From Elephas maximus indicus (lineage: Eukaryota; Chordata; Mammalia; Proboscidea; Elephantidae): DNA of 64,000 nucleotides. Shown here in pieces: positions 11,868 to 22,829 of the stretch. Every line of letters starts with the position of its first letter. Within the stretch, counting starts at the first letter, position 1. The stretch is taken from positions 48,387,093-48,451,092 of the forward strand of contig NC_064821.1 in the NCBI RefSeq assembly GCF_024166365.1, given 5' to 3'. The notes beneath the pieces were generated by a model. It was not told where the DNA came from, searched no databases, and worked only from the letters and a program-made list of their open reading frames with translations. Both the position numbers and the translations under genes were made by a program.

Positions 11868-12340
11868 AAAAAGCAAAGATGTCACTTTAAGGACTAAGGT
11901 GTGCCTGACCCAAGCCATGGTGTTTTCAATCGCCTCGTATGCATGTGAAAACTGGACAGTGAATAAGGAAGACGTAAGAAGAATTGATGCCTTTGAATTG
12001 TGGTGTTGGCGAAGAATATTGAATATACTGTGGACTGCCAAAAGAACAAACAAATGTCTTGGAAGAAGTACAGCCAGAGTGCTCATTGGAAGCGAGGATG
12101 GCGAGACTTCATCTCACATTGGACATGTTGGCAGGGGGGATCAGTCCCTGGAGAAGGATATCACGCTTGGTAGAGTAGAGGGTCAGCAAAAAAGAGGAAG
12201 ACACTCAATGAGATGGACTGACACAATGGCTGCAACAATGAGCTCAAGCATAACAATGATTATGAGGATAGCACAGGACTTGTACACAGGGTCTCTATGA
12301 TTCAGAATCGACTCAACAGCACCTAACAAAAACAACAACG
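11868..12340 (+). mobile_element. RTE/BovB-like LINE, 3' part of the split copy
   Basis: Encodes the RTE ORF C-terminal region on the plus strand (ASYACENWTVNKED, FELWCWRRIL, GHVGRGDQSLEKDI and RWTDTMAATMSSS are recognisable). It ends in the RTE 3' tail with 'cgactcaacagcacctaac' and an aacaa repeat. The frame from about 11870 to 12300 is open but is only the end of the ORF. Confidence 0.88.
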
Positions 12341-12943
12341 TGTATACCTTTTATTTCTTTTTCTCATTTTATTGCGTTATCTAGGACTTCCAGTAAAATA
12401 CTGAATAGTAGTGGTGAGCAGAGACATCCTTGTCTTGTTCCCATATTAGCAGGAAAACATCTAGTGTCTAACTGACACTTATGATATTAGCTATAGGTTT
12501 TTAGTAGATGTTCTTTATTGAGTTGAGGGCATTACCTTCCTTGTTTGCTAAGGTTTTTAATCATGAATGGGTGTTGGATTTTGGCATGCTTCTTCTGCTT
12601 ATGCTGATATATTCACATGATTTTTCTTCTTTTGCCTACTGATGTGATGGATTGCACTAATTGACTTTCTAATGTTGAACCAGCCTTGCATACCTGGAAG
12701 AAATCTCATTTGGTTATGGTGTATAATTCTTGTTATACATTGTTGGATTTTATTTCCTAGTATTTTGTTGAGGAATTTTGCATCTATGTTCATGAGATAT
12801 ATTGGTCTGTAGCTTTTCTTTCTTGTGAAGTCTTTGTCTGGTGTTGGTATTTGGGTAATACTGGCCTCATAAAATTAGTTTAGAAATATTCCCTCTGCTT
12901 TCTATTTTCTGGAAGAAATAAAAAAGAATTGGTATATTTTCTT
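12341..12943 (-). mobile_element. Old L1, middle segment
   Basis: Continues the ORF2 of the L1 that stops at 10992. The minus frame 12793-12599 gives [17 protein letters not shown] and the HHISRQ region, the upstream part of the reverse transcriptase domain. It stops at a 20-bp sequence (12924-12943) repeated at 15275-15294, where a second L1 has inserted. Confidence 0.8.
12924..12943. repeat. Left target-site duplication of an L1 insertion
   Basis: The 20-bp sequence aagaattggtatattttctt is repeated exactly at 15275-15294. The two copies bracket a separate L1, and old L1 sequence continues in register on both sides. Confidence 0.9.
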
Positions 12944-14566
12944 TCTTTTTTGTTGCTGTATGTCACTGCTTTCCTAATTTATTTTATTTTTAAAATATTT
13001 TATTGTTTTATTTGAAAGTTTACACAGCAAATTGTTCCCATTTAACATTTTTCGTACAAATTATTCCATGACATTGGTTACAAATTTTGCAATGTGTCAG
13101 CATTCTCATTATTTCCATTCTGTTTGTTCTGTTTCATTTATCTACCTCTCTTGCTCCTCCTTGCCTTCTCATCTTTGCTTTTGGGTAAATGTTGACTGTT
13201 TGGTCTTATACAGTTTATTATTTAAGGGAGCACATTCCTCATGGACGATATTATTTATTTTATAAGCCAATCTATTACTTGACTGAAAGGAGACCTCTAG
13301 TAGTGGCTTGTATTCCAATTTAAAAGGGTTTCTTAGGGCAACAGTCTTGAGAGTTCCTCTATTCTCTATCACTCCAGTAAGACTGGTCTTTTTTAGGAAT
13401 ATGAGTTTTGTTCTACAATTTTCTCTCATTCTGTTTGGGACCTTCTATTGTGTTCCTGGTCAGAGCAGTTGGTAGTGGTAGCCAGGCACCATCTAGTTCT
13501 TCTGGTCTCAATTTTAGAAAAGGCCATGGTTCATGTAGGCTGTTACTCCTATGGACTAGTTTCTTCTTTGAGTCTTTGGTTTCCTTCATTCTCTTTTGCT
13601 CCAGACAGAAAGAGACCAGTAGTTGTATCTTAGAGGGCCACTCACAAGCTTTTAAAGACCCCAGATACTACTCACTAAGCTAGGATGTAGAACATTATCT
13701 TTATGAATTATGTTATGTCAATTGACTGAGTTGTCCCATGAGACTATGGTCCCGAGCCCTTTAATCCAATAAGGCAATCTTGTAAGGTGTTCTAGGAGGT
13801 CTCTGTAACTGTGCTCCCTATGTGCTTTATTATATATATGAATTTATATGTAGCACATCCAAACATGTATATACTTATGCCTAGAAATATACCTATATAA
13901 GCATGTGCATGTACTCACATATACCTTCCTATACACAGATAGCATATATTTCTACCTCTGTAATCACACACGTTTTGGTTGTTATTACTGTTGTTGCAAA
14001 ATTGTATATGTTATATATAGCATTTACTATTATTGTCCTTTATTCTTGTGTACATCATAGTGTCTTCATTTACCTTGGTCAGGTTGTGCTGACTTCTCCC
14101 ATATTGTGTATTGTCTTTCCATCACCAGAAATAACAGGTGTCTACTATCTAGAAAGTGATTCCCCCTCCCATCCCTGGTAACCATCAGAGAATGTTGCTT
14201 TGTGTGTGTGTACTATTCTTGACTTTTATTTATAAAGGTGAGACCATACAATATTTTGCTTTTGCTATTGTAAATAACGCTGCGATGAACATGGGTGTAC
14301 GTATGTCTGTTTGTGTCACTGCTTTTATATCTCTAGGATATATACCTAGGAGTAGGATTGTTGGATCATAAGGTATTTCTATTTCTAGTTTTTTAAGGAA
14401 GTGTCATACCATTTTCCACAGTGGTTGTACCATTTTACAATCCCACCAGCAGTGTGTAAGAGTTCATCTCCCCACAACCTTACCAACATTTGTTGTTTTC
14501 TGTTTTTTGATGAGTATCATTATTTTCAGGAACAAGATGGTATCTCATCGTGGTTTTGATTTGCAT

Positions 14567-14664
14567 CTTCCACCAGGTGCTCCTTGGAAACTCTATGGGA
14601 CAGTTCTACTCTGTCCAATAGGGTCGCTATGAGTCGGAATCGACTTGACGGCACTGGGTTTTTT
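14567..14664 (+). mobile_element. AfroSINE, 5'-truncated
   Basis: Only the 3' half is present, from tccaccaggtgctccttgg to the tail cgctatgagtcggaatcgac and the final gggttttttggg. Immediately followed by a complete copy. Confidence 0.88.
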
Positions 14665-14680
14665 GGGTTAATGGCTAATG

Positions 14681-14847
14681 GGAAACCCTGGTGGTGTAGC
14701 GGTTAAGAGCTATGGCTGCTAACCAAAAGGTCGGCAGTTCGAATCCACCAGGCACTTCTTGGAAACCCTACGGGGCAGTTTTACTCTGTCCTATAGGGTA
14801 GCTATGAGTCGGGATCGACTTGATGGCAACAGGTTTGGTTTTGGTTT
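14681..14847 (+). mobile_element. AfroSINE, short form, complete
   Basis: Full-length copy with head gggaaaccctggtggtgtag, pol III B-box region (cggcagttcgaatccacc), tail agctatgagtcgggatcgac and terminal ggtttggttttgg. A near-identical short L1 sequence (ttaatggctaatg) occurs just before and just after it, a probable target duplication. Confidence 0.93.
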
Positions 14848-15274
14848 AATGGCTAATGATCACAAGCATCTCTTCATGTGTTTGTTAGCTGCCTGAATGT
14901 CTGTTCATGTCCTTTGCCCATTTTTTGATTGGATTGTTGGTCTTTTTATTTTTGAGTTGTTGAAGTTTTCCATATATTTTAGAGATTAGGCTCTTGTCAG
15001 ATGTGTTGTTACCAAGGATTTTTCCCAGTCTGTAGGTTCTTTTTACTTTTTTGGTAAAGACTTTTGATAAGCATAAGTAATTTATAGGAGGTGCCAGTTA
15101 TCTAATTTATCTTCTGTTGTTCATGTATTTTTAGTTGTGTTTGAAAGTGTATTTACATTGAAAATTAGGACCTCTAGTTTTGTGCCTACGTTCTTTTCCA
15201 GGAACTTTATAGTCTTAGCTTCAACATTTAGGTCTCTGATCCACTTTGAGTTTGTTTTTGTGCATGGTGTGAGG

Positions 15275-15294
15275 AAGAATTGGTATATTTTCTT
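15275..15294. repeat. Right target-site duplication of the L1 insertion
   Basis: Exact repeat of the 20 bases at 12924-12943. Confidence 0.9.
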
Positions 15295-16200
15295 CATTAA
15301 ATGTTTGGTAGAATTCATCAATGAACTCACGTGAGCCTGGTGCTTTCTGTTTTGAGAGATTTTTACTTATTGATTTAATTATTTAACAGATGTAAGCCTA
15401 GCCAGATGATGTATTTCTCCTTGTATATGTTTTGGTAGATTATATCTTCCAAGGAATTGATCCATTTGCTCCAGGTTTCCAAGTTTGTGGACACAGCACT
15501 GTTCATAATAATCTTTTATTATCCTTCTATTGTCTATGGGATCAGTAGTAATGACCCCTCTTTCATTTCTGATATTAGTAATTTGTATTCCTGTGTCCAT
15601 TGGTGGCCTAAATGGTCAAGTGCTGGTCTACTAATCAAAAGGTTGGTGGTTTAAACTCACCCAGAGGCACCTCAGAAGTAAGGCATGGTGATCTGCTTTT
15701 GAAAGGTTACAGCCTTGAGAATCATATAAGGCGATTCTACTCTGCACACACGGAGTTGCCATGGTTGGAATTTACTCGTAGGCAGTAACAACCTTTTTTT
15801 TTTTTCCTTACTTAGCCTGGCTGGAGGTTTATCAATTTTATTGATTTTTTCAGAGAACCAGCTTTTGGTTTTGTTGACTTTCTCTATTGATTTCCTGTTT
15901 TCAATTTTTATTGATTTGTTCTCTAATTTTTATTGTTTCTTTCCTTCTGCTTACTTTGGATTTAATTTGCTTTTTTTTTTTTTCTCCTTTTCTAAGACAG
16001 AAGCTTAGGTTACTGAGCTTAGATTTTTCTTCTTTTCTAACATGCCCATCTAATGGTATGAACTTCCTTGTAAGCACTGCTGTCTCTGCATCCAACAAAT
16101 TTTGATACGTTGTGTTTTCATTTTCACTTAGTTTAAATATCTTTTCATTTCTCTTGAGACGATTTCTTTGTCCCATGTGCGATCTAGAAGTGTGTGTTAC
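15295..16200 (-). mobile_element. Old L1, 5' segment
   Basis: Continues ORF2 beyond the inserted L1, running toward the 5' side on the minus strand. It matches the ORF2 region at about 28690-29330 of the long L1 (for example 'aaccagcttttggttttg' at about 15855). It is heavily mutated and split by an AfroSINE at 15596-15793. The 5' limit near 16200 is approximate. Confidence 0.75.
15596..15793 (+). mobile_element. AfroSINE, long form, diverged
   Basis: Head cattggtggcctaaatggtc, B-box-like ggttggtggtttaaactc, central segment ggcatggtgatctgcttttg and a degraded tail. It interrupts old L1 sequence. Confidence 0.82.
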
Positions 16201-16455
16201 TCTGGGATGGTGAAGATTTTTTGAAATAGACAGCAGTGATAGACACTGTGAATGTTACTAACGCATTCGCACACTTGAGGTTAAAATGGTAAAGTTTATG
16301 TTACATCTATTTTACCACAATATTTTTTTAAATTCAACTATAAAAAACAAAAACAAATGATGCTTAGTTCACAGAAAACAACATATAGGTAACTTTGAAA
16401 GATTATGCAGCCTTTGTTATAAAAACATAAAATAAAAATGGGATACCATTTTTTT
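16201..16455. other. Unassigned AT-rich DNA
   Basis: No recognisable repeat. A- and T-rich runs near 16325-16440 may be LINE tails. Confidence 0.3.
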
Positions 16456-17360
16456 TGTTTTTAAATATATTTTATTTTTCGAGGAGTTTATGTTTACAGA
16501 AAAATTTTGCATAAAGTACAGAGTCCCCATGCACTGCACCTACACCTACACAGTGTTTGTTCTATTGTTAACTTCTTGAATTCCTGGGGTGTGTGGTACA
16601 TTTGTTATAACTGACAAATTGATATTGATACATTATTATTAACTAAAGTCCACAGAGTACATCAGGGCTCACTCTTTGTGTTGTACAGTCCTATGGGTTT
16701 TGACAAATGCATAATGTCACGTGTCCATCATTACAGTAACCTATAAGTATAGTTTTGCTGCCCTAAATATCCCCTGTTCTCCACCTATTCATTCATCTTC
16801 CTCTTCTGGAATCCCTGACAACCACTGATCTTTGTACCGCCTCTATAGTTTTGACTTTTCCTGAATGTCATATACTTGGAATCACACAGTATATAGCTTT
16901 TTTGGACTGGCTTCTTCAGCGTAGTGGTTAAGAGTGCAGCTGCTAACCAAAAGGTCAGTAGTGTGAATGTACCAGCTGCTCCTTGGAGACCCTACGAAGC
17001 AGTTCTACTTTGTCCTATAGGGTCATTATAAGTTGGAATCAACTTGATGACAATGCAGTTTTCTTATACCTAGCAGTATGCATTGAAGACCCCTCCATTT
17101 CTTTTCCTAGCTTGATAGCTTATTTCTTTTTATCACTGAATAATTCTCCATTGTATGGATGTACCACCATCTGTTTACCTATATAGTTATTGAATGACAT
17201 CTTGGTTGCTTCCAATTTTTGGTAATTATTAATAAAGCTGTTATAAGCATTTGCTACATATGTTTCTGACCCATTTGGGTGAATACCTAGGAGTGCTATG
17301 GCTGGATCAGAATGGTAGGCCTATGTTTAGATTTGTAAGAAATTGCAACTGTCTTCCAAA
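16456..17360 (-). mobile_element. Old L1 3' end (L1M-like), with a SINE
   Basis: The stretch at 16490-16600 (tacagagtccccatgcactg) resembles the old mammalian L1M-type 3' UTR in reverse orientation. About 17100-17310 resembles the end of ORF2 and start of the 3' UTR (attgtatggatgtaccacc, then cttggttgcttccaattttt). An AfroSINE interrupts it at about 16919-17062. Confidence 0.65.
16919..17062 (+). mobile_element. AfroSINE, short form
   Basis: Starts near agcgtagtggttaagagtgc, with B-box-like gtcagtagtgtgaatgtacc and tail attataagttggaatcaac. The extreme 5' end is degraded. Confidence 0.82.
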
Positions 17361-17844
17361 ATGGCATTCCCATAGAATACTGTTTTTTTACCTTCCAATT
17401 TGGCAAAGATCAGTTTGTTAATAGTGTTGGTGATGGTATGGGGAAATGGGCACTTTTATATATTATTGGCAGAGTTTAAACTTGAACAACCCCTACAGTA
17501 GGCAATCTGGTAGTGTCTATCAAAATTTTAAGTGTACATTTTAAGATGCATCCTTTGGCCTAACAAAATTTCACTGGTAGGATTCATTCTACAGATATTA
17601 CTCACATATGTGCATGAAGGGCAAGAATGTGGCTTGCAACATTTTCTATAGGAACAAAAGAAAAGAATGGTCTTCACTAGAAAACTGGATAATACTATAT
17701 TTTTACGCAAATAATTCGCAGGTTATACTTTTTTTTCCAAATGCTCAGCCCCCTCACACATTATTTACCTAGGCACACTATGCACACTATACGTGTGAGT
17801 ATGTTATTTACTTGGGTGCATTATTTGCGAAAAATACGATACAT
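17361..17844 (+). mobile_element. Old LINE-like debris
   Basis: The sequence from about 17390 to 17690 resembles the old L1 region ('gttggtgatggtatggggaaatgg'-like, then a 'ggatcattctacagatatta'-like stretch) found beside ORF2 3' ends in plus orientation. It may continue at 18986-19350 beyond an inserted LTR. The assignment is tentative. Confidence 0.4.
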
Positions 17845-18044
17845 TATGGCCATAGACTGAATAAAATGTGTCAACATGGCCAGGCCATGATTCCCAGTAT
17901 TGTGTGATTGTCCTCCATTTTGTGGATCTGATGTAATTATTCTCCATTTTTCGATGTGTTGTAAATTTTAAGCACTACATGTTAATGATGCAGGATCAGT
18001 GTGGGGTTTATCTCGAGTCACAGCCTTGCCTGAGTTATACCTTT
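17845..18044 (+). mobile_element. MaLR-type LTR, 5' part
   Basis: Begins atggccatagactgaataaa and continues caacatggccaggccatgat, matching the LTR family at 6562, 41978 and 55105. It breaks at an L1 tail at about 18045. Confidence 0.75.
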
Positions 18045-18638
18045 TACCCTTTTTTGTGTGTGTGATTTCAGTGAAAGTTTACAGTTCAAGTTAGTTCCTC
18101 ATACAAAAATTTATACACATAATGTTATGTGACCCTACTTGCTCTCCCTATAATGGGACAGCACACTCCTCCTTTCCACCCCAGATCTCCCATGACCATT
18201 CAAACAACTCCTGTCCTTTCTGCCTTCTCATCTCACCTCTGGACGGGAGCTGCCCATTTAGTCTCTACTTGAGCTAAGAAGCACATTCTTCATGAGTATC
18301 ATTTTATGTCTTATAGTCCAGTCTAATCTTTGTCTGAAAAGTTGGCTTCAGGAATCGTTTTTGTTTTGGGCTAACAGAGAGTCCAGGGGCCATGTCTTCT
18401 GGGTTCCCTCCAGTCTCAGTCAGACCATTAAGTCTGCTCTTCTTACTAAAATTTGAGTTCTGCACCCCACTTTTCTCCTGCTCCATCAGGGAGTCTCTGT
18501 GGTGTTCCCTTTCAGGCTGTCATTGTTGGTAGCCAGTCACCATGTAGTTCTTCTGGTCTCAGGCTGATGGAGTCTCTGGTTTATGTGGCCCTTTCTGTCT
18601 CATGGGCTAATATTTTTCTTGTACTCCTTTTATCTTAC
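18045..18638 (-). mobile_element. L1 3' UTR fragment inserted in the LTR
   Basis: A T-rich left end (18046-18058) followed by L1 3' UTR in reverse orientation (tcagtgaaagtttacagttc). It matches the 3' UTR blocks at 6800-7400 and 25440-26040. Only about 600 bp of 3' UTR was copied, with no coding sequence. Confidence 0.85.
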
Positions 18639-18990
18639 CAGAGATAAAATAAAAGAGAAGCAAGCAGAGAGAGGGACCTCACTATCAGCAAGAAAGAAGA
18701 GGAGGGAGCAGAGCACATCCTTTGGACTCAGGGTCCCTGTGCTAAGAAACTCCTAGACCCAGAGAAAGAGTGATGCTAAGACACATGGAGGTCTCCAAGA
18801 AACACCGGGCCCATAGATGTTGAAAGGAGACAAGGACCTTCCCCCAGAGCCGATAAAGAAAGCCTTCTCCTAGAGCTGGTGCCCTGAATTTGGACTTCTA
18901 GCCTCTAAACAGTGAGAGAATAAATTTCTGCTTTTTAAAGCCATCCATTTGTGGTATGTCTGCTTCCGGAACACTACATAACTAAGACAA
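18639..18990 (+). mobile_element. MaLR-type LTR, 3' part
   Basis: Resumes at gagataaaataaaagagaag, continues through gcaagcagagagagggacct, and ends ctacataactaagaca. It joins with 17845-18044 when the L1 tail is removed. Confidence 0.8.
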
Positions 18991-19370
18991 TTATGGTCCA
19001 TCCATGCAATATGTATCATTAGCTGTTAGAGAGAGAGAGGCCAATCCCTACGTGCTGTGCAGAGTGATTTCCAAGACATATTAAGTGGAAAAAAAAAAAA
19101 AAAAAGAAATCAAGGTGCAAAGAATAGGTAATCTACTGTTTGTGTAAAAAAAATAATTTGTGTTTATGTATGCACAGAATATCTCCTGATACACAAGAAA
19201 ATGATGACAATATTTCCTCTGAGGAGGATGATTGAGGTCAAGAGTGAGGAAGAGATTTTTCTCTGTATACTCTGTATTATTTGAATATATATATTTTATC
19301 ATGGGTATGTATTTCCTTTTCCAAATATAAAAGACAATTAGAATAATAAAATACGTTAAAAAAAAAAAAA
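18991..19370 (+). mobile_element. Old L1 3' end-like sequence
   Basis: Has the pattern of an old L1 3' region (tccatgcaatatgtatcatt, acatattaagtggaaaaa), with a run of about 17 A at 19089-19105. Probably the continuation of the debris at 17361-17844. Confidence 0.4.
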
Positions 19371-19522
19371 AACACTGCTGTTGAGTTGATTCCGACTCAT
19401 AGTGACCATATGGGACAGAGTAGAACTGCCCCATAGGGTTTCCAAGGAGCAGCTGGTGGATCTGAACTGCCGACATTTTGGTTAGCAGTGTAACTCTTAA
19501 CCACTACGCCACCAAGGTTTCC
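19371..19522 (-). mobile_element. AfroSINE, short form
   Basis: Plus strand starts with the tail complement (ctgttgagttgattccgact) and ends with the head complement (aaccactacgccaccaaggt). A run of about 14 A precedes it. Confidence 0.92.
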
Positions 19523-20106
19523 AAAAAAATAAAATACATAGATTATATATATATATATAAAAGGACGGTTCCCAATTCAGTACTCTGACTACCCTGAAAT
19601 TATTTTTTTGTAAACATATATATAACACATCTGCCAATCTAACATTTTTCACGTGTACAATTTTCAATTATGTTGTCATGTTGTGCAACCACCACCAATA
19701 TCTGTTCTCAAAATTTCCATCACCATAAACAGAAACTCAATGCCTCTGACTTGAGGGCAACTTTTTTTAAAAATGGGGTGAGTTGGTATAAGGAAAGGTC
19801 AGGATGATAGAAGGTCTGTCAGTTACATCACCATTGGCTAGGGACACAGGGCAGGTCCAGAGTGATGTAATCATCCTGAACCTTCTACTAGGCGAGTCCT
19901 GCTAGCAGAAAGGAAGTTGCATGTAATTTTTTCTATTAATTTTACAATGTCCTCTGTGATTTGCCTGCTCCCTATATCTGAATCTACTCTTTAAGTCAGG
20001 GATCAACACACTACCCAGCCTCAGGTAAAATCTGTCCGATAGCTGCTTATTGGAGCATGACTACAACCATTCACGTGCATATTGTCTACAGCTGCTTTCA
20101 AGCTAT
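19523..20106. other. Unassigned DNA
   Basis: A short (TA)n tract lies at about 19547-19558. The stretch from about 19610 to 19740 may be an old LINE, but I cannot name it. No coding evidence. Confidence 0.3.
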
Positions 20107-20154
20107 GTGATGGTTAATGTTATGTGTCAACTTGGCTATGCCACGATTCTCAGT
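20107..20154 (+). mobile_element. Possible 5' LTR stub of an ERVL-like provirus
   Basis: The sequence gtgatggttaatgttatgtg, then tcaacttggctatgccacg, resembles the beginning of MLT2/ERVL-type LTRs and the LTR at 34425-34956 ('gtatgtcaacttgccgggcc'). It is cut off at about 20155 by an RTE. I infer it is the start of the 5' LTR of the provirus whose internal part begins at 22528; the rest of that LTR is missing. Confidence 0.45.
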
Positions 20155-22527
20155 GTTGTTGATCTTGTTAGGTACCGTCGAGTCCGTTCCGACTCATAGC
20201 AACCCTATGCACAACAGAACGAAACACTGCCTGGTCCTGAGCCATCCTTACAATCGTTGTTATGCTTGAGCTCATTGTTGCAGCCACTGTGTCAATCCAC
20301 CTCGTTGAGGGTCTTCCTCTTTTCCACTGACCCTGTACTCTGCCAAGCATGATGCCCTTCTCCAGGGACTGATCCCTCCTGACAACATGTCCAAAGTATG
20401 TAAGATGCAGTCTTGCCATCCTTGTCTCTAAGGAGCATTCTGGCTGTACTTCTTCTAAGACAGATTTGTTCGTTCTTTTGGCAGTCAATATTCTTCACCA
20501 ACACCACAATTCAAAGGCGTCAATTCTTCTTTGGTCTTCCTTATCCATTGTCCAGCTTTCACAAGCATATGATGCATATGAAAATACCACAGCTTGAGGC
20601 AGGCACACCTTAGTCTTCAGGGTGACATCTTTGCTCTTCAACACTTTGAAGAGGTCATTTGCAGCAGATTTACCCAATGCAAAGCATCTTTTGATTTCTT
20701 GACTGCTGCTTCCATGGCTGTTGATTGTGGATCCAAGTAAAATGAAATCCTTGACAACTTCAATTTTTTCTCCGTTTATCATGATGTTGCTCATTGGTCC
20801 AGTTGTGAGGATTTTTGTTTTCTTTATGTTGAGGTGCAATCCATACTGAAGGCTGTGGTCTTTGATCTTCATTAGTAAGTGCTTCAAGTCCTCTTCACTT
20901 TCAGCAAGCAAGGTTGTGTCATCTGCATAAGGCAGGTTGTTAATGAATCTTCCTCCAATCCTGATGCCCCATTCTTCTTCATGTAGTCCAGCTTCTCGGA
21001 TTATTTGCTCAGCAGATTGAATATGTACGGTGAAAGAAAACAACCCTGACACACATCTTTCCTGACTTTAAACCAATCAGTATCCCCTTGTTCTGTCCAA
21101 ACAACTGCCTCTTAATCTATGTAAAGGTTCCTCATAAGCACAATGAAGTGTTCTGGAATTCCCATTCTTCGCAATGTTATCCATAGTTTGTTATGATCCA
21201 CACAGTTGAATGCCTCTGCACAGTCAGTAAAACACAGGTAAACATCCTTCTGGTATTCTCTGCTTTCATCCAGGATCATCAGCAACGATATCCCTGGTTC
21301 CATGTACTCTTCTGAAACCGGCCTGAATTTCTGGCAGTTCCCTGTCGATATACTGCTGCAGCCATTTTTGAATGATCTTCAGCAAAATTTTGCTTGTGTG
21401 TGATATTAATGATATTGTTCTATAATTTCCACATTCAGTTGGATCACCTTTCTTGGGAATAGGCATAAATATGGATCTCTTCCAGTCAGTTGGCCAGGAA
21501 TCTGTCTTCCATATTTCTTGGCATAAACAAGTGAGCACCTCCAGCGCTGCATCTGTTTGTTGAAACATCTCAATTGATATTCCATCAATTCCTGAAGCCT
21601 TGTTTTTCGTCAATGCCTTCAGAGCAGCTTGGACTTCTTCCTTCAGTACCATTGGTTCCTGATCATATGCCACCTCTTGAAATGGTTGAACATCGACTAA
21701 TTCTTTTTGGTATAATGACTCTGTGTATTCCTTCCATCTTCTTTTGATGCTTCCTGCGTCGTTTAATATTTTCCCCATGGAATTCTTCACTATTGCAACT
21801 CGAGGCTTGAACTTTTTCTTCAGTTCTTTCAGCTTGAGAAAAGCTGAGCATGTTCTTCCCTTTTGGTTTTCCATCTCCAGCTCTTCGCACATGTCATTAT
21901 AATACTTTGTCTTCTCGAGCCACCCTTTGAAATCTTCTGTTCAGTTCTTTTACTTCATCAATTCTTCCTTTTGCTTTAGCTGCTCGACATTTGAGAGCAA
22001 GTTTCAGAGTCTCCTCTGACATCCATCTTGGTCTTTTCTTTCTTTCCTGTCTTTTCAATGACCTCTTGCTTTCTTCATGAATGACATCCTTGATGTCATT
22101 CCACAACTCGTTTGGCCTTTGGTCACTAGTGTTCAATGCGTCAGATCTATTCTTCAGATGGTCTCTAAATTCAGGTGGGATATACTCAAGGTCATATTTT
22201 GGCTCTCGTGGACTTGCTCTGATATTCTTCAGTTTCAACTTGAACTTGCATATGAGCAATTGATGGTCTGTTCCACAGTCGGCTCCTGGCCTTGTTCTGA
22301 CTGATGATATTGAACTTTTCCATTGTCTCTTTCCACAGATGTAGTCAATCTGATTTCTGTGTGTTCCATCTAGCGAGGCCCATGTGTATAGCGGGCATTT
22401 ATGTTGGTGAAAGAAGGTATTTGCAATGAAGAAGTCGTTGGTCTTGCAAAATTCTATCATTCGATCTCTGGCATTGTTTCTATCACCAAGGCCGTGTTTT
22501 CCAACTACTGATCCTTCTTCTTTGTTT
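20155..22527 (-). mobile_element. RTE/BovB-like LINE, 5'-truncated, 2.4 kb
   Basis: Minus-strand coding frames (22586-21897, 21892-21266, 21303-21112, 21052-20495 and 20488-20168) cover the end of the endonuclease domain, the reverse transcriptase and the C-terminal region. Landmarks include KHGLGDRNNARDRMIEFC, NQIDYICGKRQWKSS, NKASGIDGISIEMFQQ, KKGDPTECGNYRTISL, NLPYADDTTLLAES (catalytic YADD intact) and FELWCW. The element has at least four frame breaks. The 3' tail at the low-coordinate end has the ggtaccgtcgagtccgttcc pattern shared with the AfroSINE tail. Confidence 0.93.
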
Positions 22528-22829
22528 CCAACATATTGGTGAGAGGCGAGGTTCTGGGTGATCTCATGTTTGGTACTTTTCCACAATTTTGTCAGAATGA
22601 GAAGTATAGGGAAACTTGTTGGTTGGTTCTACTTTTGCTAAACAAAGTGATGAATGAGTCAGAGTCACAGTTTAAGTGCTGCATAAAAGATCTCAACATT
22701 GCCACTTATGCCCTGAAAGAAAGCCTTATTTCTTGTAGTAACAGAGTTGATACTGCCAAAAAACCAAACCCAGAGTCTTATCATAAGAGTGGCTGAATTC
22801 CCAACCTCAAGTGGTGCCTTAAGTTAAAG
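22528..22829 (+). other. Sequence between RTE and provirus interior
   Basis: Probably leader or LTR-proximal sequence of the provirus, but no primer-binding site could be recognised. No coding evidence. It is unlike the LTR at 34.4-35.0 kb. Confidence 0.3.

Larger units (their letters stand above)
12944..15274 (-). mobile_element. L1 insertion within the old L1
   Basis: Bounded by an exact 20-bp target duplication. The plus-strand left end is T-rich, followed by the L1 3' UTR (tatttgaaagtttacacagc) and then ORF2 3' sequence on the minus strand. It is truncated at its 5' end within ORF2. Two AfroSINEs sit at 14567-14847. The order of events is old L1, then this L1, then the SINEs. Confidence 0.88.

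Noticed and set aside
14681-14847. Possible tRNA genes at the heads of AfroSINEs
   Set aside because: A- and B-box-like sequences are present, but no cloverleaf with a proper acceptor stem forms and the units end in SINE tails.
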